This document shows, in pieces, positions 16,814 through 25,365 of a stretch of DNA of 64,000 nt. A model generated the notes under the pieces. That model was not told the DNA's origin. It did no database searches and worked only from the letters and a program-made list of their open reading frames with translations. The position numbers and the translations under genes were made by a program. The stretch is from Sphingobacterium zeae (lineage in GTDB: Bacteria > Bacteroidota > Bacteroidia > Sphingobacteriales > Sphingobacteriaceae), in the NCBI RefSeq assembly GCF_030818895.1, contig NZ_JAUTBA010000001.1:1550001-1614000 (forward strand), given 5' to 3'. Numbering within the stretch: the first letter of the stretch is position 1; each line of letters begins with the position of its first letter.

Positions 16814-16843
16814 AAAAGGCAATCCGTAGGGTTGCCTTTTTTT
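16814..16843 (+). terminator. Intrinsic terminator of the HTH regulator gene
   Basis: A perfect 9-base stem, AAAAGGCAA with TTGCCTTTT (16814-16822 and 16832-16840), has a 9-base loop and continues into a run of seven T. Confidence 0.88.
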
Positions 16844-16928
16844 GTTTATGCAACTTTATTTTGGTCAAAAGTGATTTTGTTTTTGTTTCTTTGTAAATAT
16901 TTTATCAAAAAATAAAGGTTGATTATTT

Positions 16929-18701
16929 ATGGGGAGATTAAACGGGGATATTGCTAATAGCCCGTCGACTGATTTTTTTAAATCAAATGTGTTAGGACAG
17001 CGTTCGGGACTCTTTGTCCTATTCTTTACTGAGATGTGGGAGCGTTTTTCGTTCTACGGAATGCGCGTACTCTTAATGCAGTTTCTAACTGCAGCTGTCA
17101 TTCAAGGTAGTCCATTCTCGGGATGGTCCTGGACAGCTCAACAAGCAGGTGCCCTTTATGGTACATATGCTATGATGCTCTACTTAACGCCTATTCTAGG
17201 AGGTATTATTGCAGATAAATATATCGGATCACGTAAAGCAGTTATCATTGGTTCAGCTATTATGACGCTTGGACATGCTGCGATGGCTTTTGATACCTCT
17301 ATCATGTTTTTCTTTGGGTTATTTTGTCTAGTTATCGGAACAGGCTTTTTTAAACCCAACATGCCCTCTATTCTTGGAGAAATGTATAAAGATCTGCCCG
17401 AGAAAAAAGATGGTGCTTATACTATTTTCTACATGGGAGTGAATGCTGGTGCTTTCTTTGGCATGATGTTATGTGGATATATTGCTGAAACCTATGGTTG
17501 GCACTGGGGATTTGGATTGGCTGGTATCTTTATGCTTTTGGGAACATTGCAGTTCGTTTTCGCAAAACCGCTAATGGGCAATCTGGGTGTTTTGAATAAG
17601 TCTGTGGCTGAAGGGCAGAAAGTTGTTACGGAGGATACCGATACCAGAAATCCATTTACCCTGCGTGATTATGTATTGATAGCTGTAGTCTCTATTATTG
17701 GTTTTGTATACGCTTTTAACGATCCCTTGTCTAAGAATGGTATTGTGGACGTATTTTCTCGTTTGGATACTCCTTTTTTAAGAGGTCAGTATATCATGGT
17801 AATCGTAGCGTTGATTCTTTTTGTATATCTGATTGTTACTCGAATATTGCGTTACGATAAAGTGGTTAGAGACCGTATGTTTGCCGTAGTACTACTAGCC
17901 TTTTTCCTGGTGTTCTTTTTTATGAGTTTTGAACAAGGAGCAACGTCATTGGTTATTGTGGCAAGAGATAATATTGATCGAGTCCTTAGCGGGGCTGCAT
18001 TGACAACTTTTAATGTGGTGAATGGCTTGTTAACCATCGTCCCTCTTTCAATTATTACTTGGGTTCTGATCAAATTGGCAAAAGTAACCTGGAATAAAAT
18101 CGCGATCTCCAATATCGTCTTGTTCATTTGTTTTGGCTTGATTTGGGGGGCTGCTATTTGGATGTTATACAAAGAATTTAACAAGGAGGCGTCAGAAATT
18201 AAAGTCTCTTGGTTTTCAATCCTAAACTCATTTTTTATTATTGCACTTGCTTCTTCCGTATCCAAAATTTGGGAGTCCAAATACAATCCATCTGCGGCTT
18301 TTAAATATGGCTTTGGTCTGATCTTGGTTGCGATTGGGTTTTTGATTATTGGATTAGGATCGATGGGAATAAGTCAAGGTACTAAAATCTCGATGGTATT
18401 TTTGGTGCTAACGTATTTGTTCCATACATTGGGTGAATTATTTATTTCGCCTGTAGGTCTATCTTATGTATCGAAATTAGTGCCCGCACGTATGCTTGCT
18501 TTTATGTTTGGAATCTGGTATTTGGCAATCGCCATTGCGCAGAAGGTTGCGGCCGTATTAGGAGGACAGGTAGAGACCATTCAAGAGGAACATTCATTGA
18601 GCTACTTTTTCTTCTTGTTTACTGCAATTCCAGCTTTAGCAGGCTTGCTAGTAATGCTGTTTAATCCTTTGATTAAGCGATTGATGCACGGAATTAAATA
18701 A
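16929..18701 (+). CDS. Proton-dependent oligopeptide transporter (POT/PTR2 family), copy 3
   Basis: At 590 residues this is longer than copies 1 and 2. The extra length is mainly an insertion near residues 215-310 with two additional hydrophobic segments (YVLIAVVSIIGFVYAF and YIMVIVALILFVYLIV), as seen in the bacterial POT members that have 14 membrane helices. It retains EMWERFSFYGMRVLLMQF and GTGFFKPNMPSILGEMY. It ends RLMHGIK, like copies 1 and 2. Substrate preference is not determinable. Confidence 0.9.
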   Translation: MGRLNGDIANSPSTDFFKSNVLGQRSGLFVLFFTEMWERFSFYGMRVLLMQFLTAAVIQGSPFSGWSWTAQQAGALYGTYAMMLYLTPILGGIIADKYIGSRKAVIIGSAIMTLGHAAMAFDTSIMFFFGLFCLVIGTGFFKPNMPSILGEMYKDLPEKKDGAYTIFYMGVNAGAFFGMMLCGYIAETYGWHWGFGLAGIFMLLGTLQFVFAKPLMGNLGVLNKSVAEGQKVVTEDTDTRNPFTLRDYVLIAVVSIIGFVYAFNDPLSKNGIVDVFSRLDTPFLRGQYIMVIVALILFVYLIVTRILRYDKVVRDRMFAVVLLAFFLVFFFMSFEQGATSLVIVARDNIDRVLSGAALTTFNVVNGLLTIVPLSIITWVLIKLAKVTWNKIAISNIVLFICFGLIWGAAIWMLYKEFNKEASEIKVSWFSILNSFFIIALASSVSKIWESKYNPSAAFKYGFGLILVAIGFLIIGLGSMGISQGTKISMVFLVLTYLFHTLGELFISPVGLSYVSKLVPARMLAFMFGIWYLAIAIAQKVAAVLGGQVETIQEEHSLSYFFFLFTAIPALAGLLVMLFNPLIKRLMHGIK

Positions 18702-18710
18702 TAAATATGT

Positions 18711-18738
18711 AAGCTTCTTCCACGAAAGAAGCTTTTTT
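18711..18738 (+). terminator. Intrinsic terminator after POT copy 3
   Basis: The stem AAGCTTCTT / AAGAAGCTT (9 pairs, loop of six) is followed by a T run. It separates copies 3 and 4, so copy 4 should have its own promoter or depend on read-through. Confidence 0.83.
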
Positions 18739-18755
18739 GATTAATATAAATTAGT

Positions 18756-20243
18756 ATGGAGGTTAGTACAAGGGAGTCGCTAGAAGAGATTCAAAATTTT
18801 GAAGGAAAGTATCCTAAGCAATTGTGGTATTTATTTACCATCGAGATGTGGGAGCGATTTTGTTTTTACGGCATGCGAGGTGTTTTGGTCATTTTTATGA
18901 CAGATCAACTTGGGTTGTTTGAGAAGGATGCCAATCTTAAATATGGTGCCATACAGGCTTTTATATACGCCTTTACGTTTATTGGCGGTATCTTTGCTGA
19001 TAAGATTTTAGGGTTTAAAAAATCCCTCATCTTTGGCGGATTGATTATGGCAATCGGCAATCTTATCATAGCTTATAATCCACACGACCTTTTTTATTTT
19101 GGTATTACTTGTTCTATTATTGGTACGGGCTTCTTTAAGCCTAATATTTCCTCAATGGTTGGTGAGCTTTACAAAGAAGGTGATGTTCGTCGTGACGCTG
19201 GATATGGGATGTTTTACGCGGGAATTAATATTGGTGGATTGTTAGGTGGAGCACTGTGTATTTATTTAGGGAAAAATTATTCCTGGAACCTATGCTTTTT
19301 AGCCGCTGCCATTGTGATGATCATCGGATTAGTGACTTATTTTTTAATTCGGAGATCAATTGCGCCGATAGGGAATTCTCCATTAGCACATCATTCAAGA
19401 TCTTCTCGTACAATCAAGGAAAGTTTAGTCATTGCTGGGGCTATCGTCATGTTGCCGATTATTTATGTACTAATTCACAATAGTAATTTTACGGACTATT
19501 TTATGTATGGAATCGGTTTTGCTGCAATCGCGTACTTAGGCTTTGAGTTGACGAAATTGAATAATAGTTACCGTAAGAAAGTGATTGCAGCATTGATCTT
19601 CATTATTATGTATTTAATTTTTAATACAATTTATGAGCAAAGCGGCGGATCCCTTTCATTGTTTGCAAAGGATAATTTGGTGGACAACCTACTGTTTTTT
19701 AAAATAGACCCTAATATTATTAATAATAGTTCAAATTCCTTTTTCATTATTATATTTAGCCCTTTGGTTGGTTTATTGTGGGTATGGCTTGCTAAAAAGA
19801 AACTAGAGCCGAATACCATCATTAAATTTGGAATTGGATTTTTATTTCTGGCGTTAGGCTTTTTTCTTTTTTACTCTTTGAGATTTTTTGCAGATGCAGA
19901 TGGTAAGTCGTCTTTAAATCTATTCACTTTTACCTGGTTGATTATCACCTTTGGTGAACTTTGTTTGGGGCCTATTGGAATGTCCATTATCACGAAGTTG
20001 TCACCACAACGTCTGTTTGGTATGATGATGGGCATGTGGTTTTTAGCGAGTGCCTATGGACAGTTCTTTGCGGGTAAAATCGGCGCAGAAATGTCGGAAG
20101 CAAATACGGGAGGGACATTGTCGTCTAAACTATTAGCTTACACAGATGGCTATAAAACGTTAGGAATATCTGCATTGATTGCTGGAGTGATATTAATTAT
20201 CTTCTCTTCATTGGTGAAAAAGTTAATGCAGGAAGTACACTAA
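18756..20243 (+). CDS. Proton-dependent oligopeptide transporter (POT/PTR2 family), copy 4
   Basis: This 495-residue transporter is the most divergent of the four POT proteins. It keeps EMWERFCFYGMRGVLVIFM and GTGFFKPNISSMVGELY, so proton-coupled peptide uptake is the best prediction, but its ending (KKLMQEVH) and central loop differ from the others. It starts 54 bases after copy 3 and beyond a terminator. Divergence suggests the copy 3/copy 4 pair is older than the copy 1/copy 2 pair. Confidence 0.88.
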   Translation: MEVSTRESLEEIQNFEGKYPKQLWYLFTIEMWERFCFYGMRGVLVIFMTDQLGLFEKDANLKYGAIQAFIYAFTFIGGIFADKILGFKKSLIFGGLIMAIGNLIIAYNPHDLFYFGITCSIIGTGFFKPNISSMVGELYKEGDVRRDAGYGMFYAGINIGGLLGGALCIYLGKNYSWNLCFLAAAIVMIIGLVTYFLIRRSIAPIGNSPLAHHSRSSRTIKESLVIAGAIVMLPIIYVLIHNSNFTDYFMYGIGFAAIAYLGFELTKLNNSYRKKVIAALIFIIMYLIFNTIYEQSGGSLSLFAKDNLVDNLLFFKIDPNIINNSSNSFFIIIFSPLVGLLWVWLAKKKLEPNTIIKFGIGFLFLALGFFLFYSLRFFADADGKSSLNLFTFTWLIITFGELCLGPIGMSIITKLSPQRLFGMMMGMWFLASAYGQFFAGKIGAEMSEANTGGTLSSKLLAYTDGYKTLGISALIAGVILIIFSSLVKKLMQEVH

Positions 20244-20260
20244 TCCATAAAATTAGACAT

Positions 20261-20294
20261 AAAAAAAGCTTGATTCAATAATCAAGCTTTTTTT
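20261..20294. terminator. Bidirectional intrinsic terminator
   Basis: A perfect 15-base stem (20261-20275 with 20280-20294, loop of four) starts with seven A and ends with seven T, so it works on both strands. It lies between POT copy 4 and the convergent desaturase gene. Confidence 0.9.
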
Positions 20295-20297
20295 ATG

Positions 20298-21293
20298 TTA
20301 TCCGTAAATCCATTTAAATTTATAATCTTTTTCCGGAACCTTCATACGGTCTGCAAGTCTAACCAAACGATCGGGTAGCTTAAGCAGATAATCTCTCGCT
20401 TTTTCTCCTTTATCATTCAGTCCTGTAATCTGATCGATTTTCCATTCACTATTCAGTTCTTTTAAGATATCAACGTAGTCCAAAGCTGTATATACGCCCA
20501 GCCGCTGTGCGGCGTCAGAGAAATGCGCAAATGCCTCTCCTTGAGGCTCGCCTGCTTCTCTTAAAAATTGGGCAGGCATAACTATTTTTTTACGCATCAT
20601 GTCTTCAAATGCGATCATGACCTCACTTGGATCAACAGTAATTGCTTTTGAAATAAAAGACATATAGGCTTTGGCGTGACGTGCTTCATCAGAAGCGATG
20701 ACACCACACATTTTTGCCAAAAGTTTATCGCCGCCTTTTTTGGAAAGGCCGGATACACGACGGTGGGAAACATTGGTTGCCAATTCCTGGAATGAAGTAT
20801 AAATAAAATTCCGGTATGGGTCAGCACCAGTACCGATATCAAAACCATCTTGAATAAGGTATTGTGTAGACATTTCAAATTGGCGCATGTCTATTCTACC
20901 CGACAAATAAAGGTATTTGTTCAAAAGATCACCATGACGGTTTTCTTCAGCTGTCCAAGCGCGTACCCATTTCATCCATCCTCCCTGCTCGTTTTTGTCG
21001 ACATCTTCTACCATAGTCAACCAGGATTCATAAGTCGGAAGAGCCTCCTCGGTGATGGTGTCTCCGACTAATACAGCGACCAAATCATAAGAGAGCTCCT
21101 TTGCACTTTCCTGCAACTCTCTTACTTCCTCAAAAAAAGTATCCCTAGAAGAATCGGGAAGAAAATCGGCAGGTTGCCACATTTCTTCAACAGGCTTCAG
21201 GTATTCGCTCATCTCATTGAGCATGAACGGTTCCAAATAGGCCATCACTTCTTTACGTGAGCCTTCTGGTAAATTTAGAGGTAATTCTTGCAT
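20298..21293 (-). CDS. Acyl-ACP desaturase (ferritin-like diiron enzyme)
   Basis: The 331-residue protein belongs to the soluble fatty acid desaturase family, which puts a double bond into acyl-ACP chains using O2 and ferredoxin. Iron ligands are visible in EENRHG (about residues 123-128) and DEARHAK (about 206-212), the two ExxH motifs of the family, together with FQELATNVSHRR. It is cytoplasmic and serves membrane fluidity. Its -7 promoter element lies 8 bases before the ATG, so the mRNA may be leaderless. Confidence 0.92.
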   Translation of the reverse strand: MQELPLNLPEGSRKEVMAYLEPFMLNEMSEYLKPVEEMWQPADFLPDSSRDTFFEEVRELQESAKELSYDLVAVLVGDTITEEALPTYESWLTMVEDVDKNEQGGWMKWVRAWTAEENRHGDLLNKYLYLSGRIDMRQFEMSTQYLIQDGFDIGTGADPYRNFIYTSFQELATNVSHRRVSGLSKKGGDKLLAKMCGVIASDEARHAKAYMSFISKAITVDPSEVMIAFEDMMRKKIVMPAQFLREAGEPQGEAFAHFSDAAQRLGVYTALDYVDILKELNSEWKIDQITGLNDKGEKARDYLLKLPDRLVRLADRMKVPEKDYKFKWIYG

Positions 21294-21300
21294 ATTATTA

Positions 21301-21308
21301 CAAAGGTA
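21301..21308 (-). promoter_or_regulatory. -7 element for the acyl-ACP desaturase gene
   Basis: The minus strand reads TACCTTTG, a full match to TAnnTTTG. The predicted transcription start would coincide with or lie a base or two before the ATG at 21293. Confidence 0.5.
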
Positions 21309-21450
21309 CTAAATAGCATCTATAATTTATAAAAGCTAACTATAATTGTTAAAACGGCAAATTTGCTTTTTTATTGGATAGCGTACCTGGAATGCTATCG
21401 ATAATGACATAAAAAACAGATTGACCGTCCTGTATTCTATAAAATACTAT

Positions 21451-21458
21451 TAACTTTG
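21451..21458 (+). promoter_or_regulatory. -7 element for sufS
   Basis: TAACTTTG matches TAnnTTTG and lies 20 bases before the TTG start codon. The -33 box is not clear. Confidence 0.5.
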
Positions 21459-21478
21459 TATAAATTATTTAGATAAAG

Positions 21479-22702
21479 TTGGAAAGATTTAATATAGATA
21501 AAATACGTGCTGATTTTCCCATTCTCAAAAGAGAGGTAAACGGTAGGCCATTGGTTTATTTGGATAATGGTGCAACAACCCAGAAACCAAGCGCTGTTAT
21601 CGATTCGATTGTTCGCTATTATACGGATATGAACAGTAATGTGCACCGTGGTGTGCATTATCTTAGTCAGATATCAACGGACGCTTTTGAAGTAACTCGG
21701 AAAAAAGTTCAAGCTTTTATTCATGCAGCAGAGGACAAGGAGATTATTATCACTAAAGGGACCACAGATGGTATTAATCTAATTGCTACTTGTTATGGCA
21801 GAGCTTTTATCCAAGCTGGTGATGAGATTATTATTTCAGCAATGGAGCACCACTCTAATATTGTGCCTTGGCAGATGCTTTGCGACGAAAAGGGCTGTAA
21901 GATCCGGGTCATTCCAATGAATGACAAGGGTGAGCTCGATATGGTTGCATACGAGAACTTGTTAAATGAGAAAACCAAACTAGTTGCAGTGACCTATGTT
22001 TCAAATGCGCTAGGGACAATCAATCCAGTAGGTCAGATTATTTCAATGGCCCATCAGTACGGAGCTGTCGTGTTGGTTGATGCTGCTCAAGCCGTCCAAC
22101 ATATAAAAATTGATGTTCAGAATCTTGATGTTGATTTTTTGGTGTTTTCGGGCCATAAAATGTATGGACCTACAGGAGTGGGGGTGTTATACGGTAAAGA
22201 AGATTTATTAAACGCAATGCCGCCTTATCAAGGTGGCGGAGATATGATTAAAGAGGTAACCTTTGAAAAAACGACGTATAATGAATTGCCTTTTAAATTT
22301 GAGGCCGGTACACCTAACATTGAGGCTGGTATCTGTTTAAATGAGGCGATCGATTATATCAATTCAATTGGTCTAGATAGTATTGAAGCCTATGAATTTG
22401 AATTATTGCAATACGCCACAGAGAAGCTATCTGAAGTTTCGGGGATACGGTTTATAGGTACAGCCGAGCATAAGTGTTCTGTGATATCCTTTGTAATAGA
22501 AGGTACACATCCCTATGATGTCGGAGTTATCTTAGATAAGCTCGGAATTGCTGTCCGTACGGGGCACCACTGTGCGCAACCTGTCATGGATCGATTTGGA
22601 ATACCTGGGACTATCCGTGCTTCTTTAGCCGTGTATAATACAAAGGAGGAAATAGATGTTTTGGTTGCGGGAATTCAGCGCGCGGTCAATATGTTGATTT
22701 AA
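21479..22702 (+). CDS. sufS: Cysteine desulfurase, SufS type
   Basis: SufS is a PLP enzyme that takes sulphur from cysteine and passes it to SufE for iron-sulphur cluster assembly. The protein (407 residues) has NGATTQKP near the N-terminus, the PLP lysine in SGHKMYGPTGVGVLYG, GGGDMI and the active-site cysteine in RTGHHCAQP near residue 360. The start is TTG 21479, because an in-frame TAG lies nine bases upstream and homologues begin with the same segment. sufE follows 13 bases later. The sufBCD genes are not in the window. Confidence 0.94.
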   Translation: MERFNIDKIRADFPILKREVNGRPLVYLDNGATTQKPSAVIDSIVRYYTDMNSNVHRGVHYLSQISTDAFEVTRKKVQAFIHAAEDKEIIITKGTTDGINLIATCYGRAFIQAGDEIIISAMEHHSNIVPWQMLCDEKGCKIRVIPMNDKGELDMVAYENLLNEKTKLVAVTYVSNALGTINPVGQIISMAHQYGAVVLVDAAQAVQHIKIDVQNLDVDFLVFSGHKMYGPTGVGVLYGKEDLLNAMPPYQGGGDMIKEVTFEKTTYNELPFKFEAGTPNIEAGICLNEAIDYINSIGLDSIEAYEFELLQYATEKLSEVSGIRFIGTAEHKCSVISFVIEGTHPYDVGVILDKLGIAVRTGHHCAQPVMDRFGIPGTIRASLAVYNTKEEIDVLVAGIQRAVNMLI

Positions 22703-22715
22703 TATAAAAATAGGT

Positions 22716-23135
22716 ATGACCATTAATGAAATACAGGATGAATTAATTGAGGATTTTGCTTTTTTCACAGATTGGATGGAAAAATACGAGTATATCATCC
22801 AGCTCGGAAAAGAGGTGCCTCTAATTGATGAACGATACAAAACGGATGAATATATTATCAAAGGATGTCAATCCAAAGTTTGGCTTTTTCCAGAGATAAA
22901 AGATGGAAAGGTATATTTTAAAGCGGATAGCGATGCTATTATCACCAAAGGCCTGGTGAGTTTAATGGTCAAAGTGCTATCTGGACACACTGCGAAAGAA
23001 ATTGTTGATACTGATTTATATTTTGTTGACCAAATAGGATTGAAAGAACATTTGTCACCTACAAGAGCAAACGGCTTGTTATCTATGATTAAGCAAATGA
23101 AATTATACGCATTGGCTTTGCAGGCAAAAACATAG
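22716..23135 (+). CDS. sufE: SufE-family Fe-S cluster assembly protein
   Basis: The 139-residue protein stimulates SufS by accepting sulphur on a cysteine. It has the family pattern WMEKYEYIIQLGKEVPLIDERYKTDEYIIKGCQSKVWL, with the acceptor Cys in KGCQSKVW (about residue 51), and a conserved C-terminal LSPTRANGLLSMIKQMK. It lies directly after sufS, matching the usual sufSE pairing. Confidence 0.95.
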   Translation: MTINEIQDELIEDFAFFTDWMEKYEYIIQLGKEVPLIDERYKTDEYIIKGCQSKVWLFPEIKDGKVYFKADSDAIITKGLVSLMVKVLSGHTAKEIVDTDLYFVDQIGLKEHLSPTRANGLLSMIKQMKLYALALQAKT

Positions 23136-23160
23136 AAAGGGGAGTGTAATCCCCTTTTTT
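23136..23160 (+). terminator. Intrinsic terminator of sufSE
   Basis: AAAGGGG (23136-23142) pairs with CCCCTTT, with an 8-base loop, and a T run follows. Confidence 0.8.
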
Positions 23161-23165
23161 ATTGT

Positions 23166-23461
23166 TTAAAAACTCGTATTATTGTACCCGGCCAATTGTT
23201 GTATCCTATTAAATGTTCCCAGTAACAGACTACTATACTTGCTGATAATCATTTGAACTTGCAATCTTACCATAGCGCAGTATAAAGAAAATGCGTTCCA
23301 CACGCGAAGAAATTGAAGCTGATAGCTTAACGTTTTTGTATTGAAAAATTCTACTGAATCATGAGCACCGCCGACGATTCCAGTGTTCTGATGCTATAGC
23401 CCACTGACGTAAATTTAAGCTCATCTAACAATATGGAGCTGACTGTTGATCTTGATCCTTC
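23166..23461 (-). pseudogene. Decayed minus-strand reading frame, unrecognised
   Basis: Two overlapping minus-strand frames stay open for long stretches without a start codon. One spans 23393 down to the stop at 23166 (76 codons, including NTGIVGGAHDSVEFFNTK and ending LAGYNNTSF). The other spans 23461 down to 23351 and holds LLDELKFTSVGY. A single-base shift near 23395 would join them into one coding stretch. This looks like the C-terminal part of a gene that lost its start. I do not recognise the family. Confidence 0.25.
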
Positions 23462-23599
23462 TTATTTATGAAATATGTTAATATGACTTCTTAAATCGAT
23501 ATGGAGCGCGAGTCGTGAGCGGAATCATAATCCTTAAAAATTCTATTTGATCCAATGGAATGATTATAAGAAGATAAATAAATAATAAAATCTATGTAT

Positions 23600-23775
23600 T
23601 CTAATACTAACTTTTACCTAACCACAATTTTAAATTAATTTTTAGACAGTGCTTGCCCATTGATTGCTCGGTATCAACTGAGGTATCAGTGAGTAAGCAC
23701 TGGACGAGCACTGAACAAGCAATGTCGAAAGCTAAAAATTGTTCCCTATTTGGTTATGGTTTTCTAGGACTAAGA
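23600..23775. repeat. Imperfect large inverted repeat with 11-base subrepeats
   Basis: AATTTTTAG at 23637-23645 faces CTAAAAATT at 23732-23740, and GACAGTGCTTG (23645-23655) faces its near-complement CAAGCAATGTC. Outside these, CTAACCACAATTTT resembles the complement of the GGTTATGG region. The right arm contains units GTAAGCACTG, ACGAGCACTG and ACAAGCAATG spaced 11 bases apart, and the centre has two GGTATCA copies. It does not code for protein. It could be a repetitive extragenic element or a structured RNA. Confidence 0.5.
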
Positions 23776-23883
23776 ATTTAAAAAGAAAAACGAAGGATCT
23801 ACACTTACGTAACAAAAAGATCGATGTTTTCGCTAGTAGGCCGTTGAGATAAGGATCGAATAGCAGGGAGTATCTTCTAATAC

Positions 23884-23914
23884 AAAAAAAGCTAATCATT
23901 CGATTAGCTTTTTT
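23884..23914. terminator. Terminator downstream of tRNA-Lys
   Basis: A stem of about 14 pairs, AAAAAAGCTAATC with GATTAGCTTTTTT around a four-base loop, sits immediately past the tRNA 3' end. Both ends are A/T runs, so it can work in either direction. Confidence 0.85.
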
Positions 23915-23916
23915 AG

Positions 23917-23989
23917 TGATCCCGCTGGGATTCGAACCCAGGACCCATACATTAAAAGTGTATTGCTCTACCAGCTGAGCTACGGAATC
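23917..23989 (-). tRNA. tRNA-Lys (anticodon TTT)
   Basis: A complete cloverleaf folds on the minus strand: acceptor GATTCCG/CGGGATC with one wobble pair, D-arm GCTC...GAGC, anticodon stem ATACA/TGTAT around loop CTTTTAA, and T-arm CTGGG-TTCGAAT-CCCAG. The anticodon TTT reads lysine codons AAA and AAG. The CCA end is not encoded. Confidence 0.95.
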
Positions 23990-24011
23990 CTTTCTGTTTT
24001 TGAAAGTGATG

Positions 24012-24042
24012 CAAAGGTAGGGAAATAAAGTTCTTATACCAA
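24012..24042 (-). promoter_or_regulatory. Promoter of tRNA-Lys
   Basis: On the minus strand TTG (24042-24040) is followed after 20 bases by TACCTTTG (24019-24012), a full Bacteroidota promoter. The predicted start lies about 15-20 bases before the tRNA. Confidence 0.8.
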
Positions 24043-24251
24043 TTTTTTTTACCTTTTTTTTTGGAATTATGATAACTGTTTAAAAATTAAAGAATTAATT
24101 TTTATACATTACGTCAGTTTGAAAATTGGCTGAAAAGATTGATGAATGTGAAAGCCTATTCTATATTTGAAATACTCATTTCATGTGAAGAATAATCAAA
24201 AAAAGTCAGTGGTTAGCTGACTTTATATGATTAGAAGCATGTTGACAGATA

Positions 24252-25205
24252 TTATTCAGTCACAACGCCCATTTTACTAAACTTTTCGATTCTTTCCGAA
24301 ACTAATGTATCGCTATTTTTAGCCTTCAATTCGGTAAGATCTTTTAACAACTGATTTTTTAGGTTAGCAGCAGCTGCAGCTGGATCTTGGTGAGCACCAC
24401 CCAGAGGCTCAGGAATGATACCATCAATCAATCCATTGCCAAGCATATCTCCAGATGTCAATTTTAAAGCCTCAGCAGCTTTTTCTTTATGATCCCAGCT
24501 TCTCCAGAGTATAGAAGAACAGGACTCTGGGGAAATAACCGAATACCACGTGTGTTCCATCATGTAAACTCTGTTTCCAACACCAATGCCCAAAGCTCCA
24601 CCTGAAGCTCCTTCGCCAATAACAACACATATGATTGGCACTTTCAATACAGCCATTTCCATCAGGTTACGTGCGATCGCTTCTCCTTGTCCACGTTCTT
24701 CAGCTTCCAATCCTGGATATGCTCCCATCGTATCAATTAATGTGATAACAGGTTTATTGAACTTTTCAGCCATTTTCATCAAACGCAATGCCTTTCGGTA
24801 GCCTTCCGGATTGGCCATTCCAAAATTGTGGTATTGACGCTCTTTTGTATTCTTGCCTTTTTGATGACCAATGATCATAACCGCATTACCATCTATTGAC
24901 GCCATCCCCCCGACAATCGCCTTATCATCTTTAACATTCCTGTCACCATGCAATTCAATGAATTCATCACAAATCGCTTCTATGTAATCATAAGTCTGCG
25001 GGCGATCAGGGTGGCGTGACATCTGCACATTTTGCCATCCAGTTAAATTGCCGTATATTTCTTTCTCTGTCGAAGCAAGCTTTTCCTCCAGTTCACGAAC
25101 GGTTGCGCTCATGTCAACTTGAGTCTTTTCGGCAACTTGAGTTACCTTCTCAATTTGCAATTGCAAGTCCGCAATTGGCTTTTCAAAATCAAACGTGGTT
25201 TTCAT
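24252..25205 (-). CDS. accA: Acetyl-CoA carboxylase carboxyltransferase subunit alpha
   Basis: AccA (317 residues) carries the alpha half of the carboxyltransferase that converts acetyl-CoA to malonyl-CoA, the first committed step of fatty acid synthesis. Family motifs are [51 protein letters not shown] and [15 protein letters not shown]. The partner genes accB, accC and accD are not in the window. Length and ending match the family. Confidence 0.97.
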   Translation of the reverse strand: MKTTFDFEKPIADLQLQIEKVTQVAEKTQVDMSATVRELEEKLASTEKEIYGNLTGWQNVQMSRHPDRPQTYDYIEAICDEFIELHGDRNVKDDKAIVGGMASIDGNAVMIIGHQKGKNTKERQYHNFGMANPEGYRKALRLMKMAEKFNKPVITLIDTMGAYPGLEAEERGQGEAIARNLMEMAVLKVPIICVVIGEGASGGALGIGVGNRVYMMEHTWYSVISPESCSSILWRSWDHKEKAAEALKLTSGDMLGNGLIDGIIPEPLGGAHQDPAAAAANLKNQLLKDLTELKAKNSDTLVSERIEKFSKMGVVTE

Positions 25206-25298
25206 ATATCTATTTTATGAAAATATTCAGGGGGCTAATTTAGCGCATTTTTTCTGAAATTAAAATTAGGTAGGATAATATCATTGGAATTCCTTTGT

Positions 25299-25306
25299 TA
25301 CATTTG
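25299..25306 (+). promoter_or_regulatory. -7 element for the glucoamylase-like gene
   Basis: TACATTTG matches TAnnTTTG; the leader would be about 53 bases. No convincing -33 box was found. Confidence 0.5.
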
Positions 25307-25365
25307 CGTTATAAACGTAGCGGTGGCTTAGTTTTTGATTGTAGCCCTGTGAAAAATGTTGACTT

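Noticed and set aside
17852..18286. 144-codon minus-strand frame inside POT copy 3
   Set aside because: It is antisense to a conserved membrane protein and its content mirrors hydrophobic codons on the other strand.
23160..24250. Genomic island or prophage next to tRNA-Lys
   Set aside because: No integrase, attachment repeats or phage genes were seen; only noncoding sequence, repeats and a short decayed frame.
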